Shown piece after piece: positions 5,355 to 6,051 of a stretch of 6,051 bases of DNA. The notes under the pieces were generated by a model, which saw only the letters and a list, made by a program, of their open reading frames with translations, searched no databases and was not told the origin of the DNA. A program made the translations under genes and the position numbers. The DNA is taken from assembly GCA_030837265.1 (NCBI GenBank), contig JAUPKV010000212.1, positions 1-6,051 of the forward strand. Reading direction: 5' to 3'. The stretch's first letter is position 1, and every line of letters starts with the position of its first letter. The stretch is from Methanobacteriota archaeon (GTDB taxonomy: Archaea; Halobacteriota; Methanosarcinia; Methanosarcinales; Methanosarcinaceae).

Positions 5355-6051
5355 ATGAATGAGCTGAATATTCGGGAAGCCGACAGGTTGGAAGTAACAA
5401 TCCTGATGGACAATTACACGGACATGTTAGTAACAGAGAATACCTGCATATGCAAAAGGCCTCAGTTACCTCTCCCTCAAATACTACTTGCCGAACATGG
5501 GCTTTCATGCTTAATTAAAGTCTGTGCAGAAAATGAGGAACACATCGTATTGATGGATGCAGCAGTGACTCCAACCTGCCTTTTTAATAACGCAAAACTT
5601 TTGAAGGCTGACCTTGGCAGGATAGAAGCCGTGGTCCTGAGCCATGGGCATCCTGATCATTTTCTCGGGCTTGTAGAGCTTTTGAAATTCGTAAGTAAAG
5701 AGCAGAATAAAAAAGTCCCGCTTTTTCTCCATCCTGATTCCTTTCTTGAACGCCGAATGAATATTCCTGCAATCGAGCACCCTGTCACAATGCCTGAACT
5801 CAACGAAGATGATCTGAAAGAAGCCGGAGCTGCTCTTGTAAAGTCCGAAAAAGCTTTACTGGTTGCAGGTGGTCTTATCTGTACTACTGGGGTGGTGGAA
5901 CGCACAACAGCATTTGAAAAAGGATTCCCCTGGGCTGAGGCAAAGCTTGATGGGAACTGGGTTACTGACCCTTTTCGGGATGATCAGGGGCTGGTAGTAA
6001 AATTGAAGGGCAAAGGGATTGTAGTCATCAGCGGCTGTGCCCATGCCGGAA
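5355..6051 (+). CDS. MBL-fold metallohydrolase, methanopterin-biosynthesis-like family (3' partial)
   Basis: The gene is open to the window end, with 232 residues visible. The metal-binding motif HxHxDH is SHGHPDHFLG, with His97, His99, Asp101 and His102. LMDAA (66-70) is the preceding strand and acidic site. CTTGVVERTTAFEKGFP and DDQGLVVKLKGKGIVVISGCAHAG-type ending (the His of CAHAG being a further metal ligand) are characteristic of the subfamily related to MJ0301, annotated as 7,8-dihydropterin-6-methyl-4-(beta-D-ribofuranosyl)aminobenzene 5'-phosphate synthase. In methanogens that reaction joins a pterin to the ribofuranosylaminobenzene moiety on the way to tetrahydromethanopterin. Whether this paralogue does so is inference, because genomes of this kind carry several. 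Family members are about 250-300 residues, so perhaps 20-60 are missing. The ATG has a TATA box and an AGGTG ribosome site upstream. Four Cys residues in the N-terminal 60 (31, 33, 52, 57) are noticeable but of unknown meaning. Confidence 0.82.
   Translation, partial: MNELNIREADRLEVTILMDNYTDMLVTENTCICKRPQLPLPQILLAEHGLSCLIKVCAENEEHIVLMDAAVTPTCLFNNAKLLKADLGRIEAVVLSHGHPDHFLGLVELLKFVSKEQNKKVPLFLHPDSFLERRMNIPAIEHPVTMPELNEDDLKEAGAALVKSEKALLVAGGLICTTGVVERTTAFEKGFPWAEAKLDGNWVTDPFRDDQGLVVKLKGKGIVVISGCAHAG

Noticed and set aside
5511..5905. Minus-strand ORFs antisense to the MBL-fold gene
   Set aside because: The plus strand carries an intact metal-binding motif, TATA box and ribosome site in this stretch, so these are shadows.

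Overview
The window looks like chromosome from a methanogenic archaeon of the Methanosarcina type. The evidence is indirect but consistent: AT-rich intergenic DNA with archaeal TATA boxes, a secreted NosD-like/PKD surface protein, a TPR protein of seven near-perfect 34-residue repeats, a methyltransferase with the FEPGEPHFWDDPHIS leader, and a metallo-beta-lactamase-fold protein of the methanopterin-biosynthesis-like family. No rRNA, tRNA or CRISPR array was seen.

Layout. Positions 1-2650 form an AT-rich, accessory-looking half. Two diverged copies of a roughly 130-bp element with inverted ends (115-243 and 1954-2084, same orientation) bracket a minus-strand gene for an exported beta-helix plus PKD protein (393-1529), which has its own TATA box and hairpin/T-run terminator. 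Next comes a cluster of direct and inverted copies of a TTGGACTAAAA-like word (2107-2276), then a short minus-strand ORF (2300-2632). Its second half resembles the C-terminal winged-helix domain of phage/plasmid primase-helicases, so it is probably the relic of an integrated element.

Positions 2660-3990 hold GC-richer repeats (three 14-bp tandem units and a good minus-strand terminator) and a 387-residue TPR protein, whose charged C-terminal tail contains a 90-bp tandem duplication. A 467-bp gap, divergent between the TPR gene and the next gene, carries a duplicated 14-mer and two CATTATAATG-type palindromes.

Positions 4458-6051 are plus-strand housekeeping-like genes. The class I SAM-dependent methyltransferase appears to have lost its proper start: the conserved N-terminus reads in frame back to 4314 without any ATG, GTG or TTG. 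The last gene, an MBL-fold metalloenzyme, has a clear TATA box and ribosome binding site and runs off the window end. The genes do not form an obvious operon; each seems to have its own signals.

I found no convincing new multi-gene system. The most notable points are the broken or non-canonical methyltransferase start, the pair of MITE-like elements, and the repeat cluster beside the primase relic.
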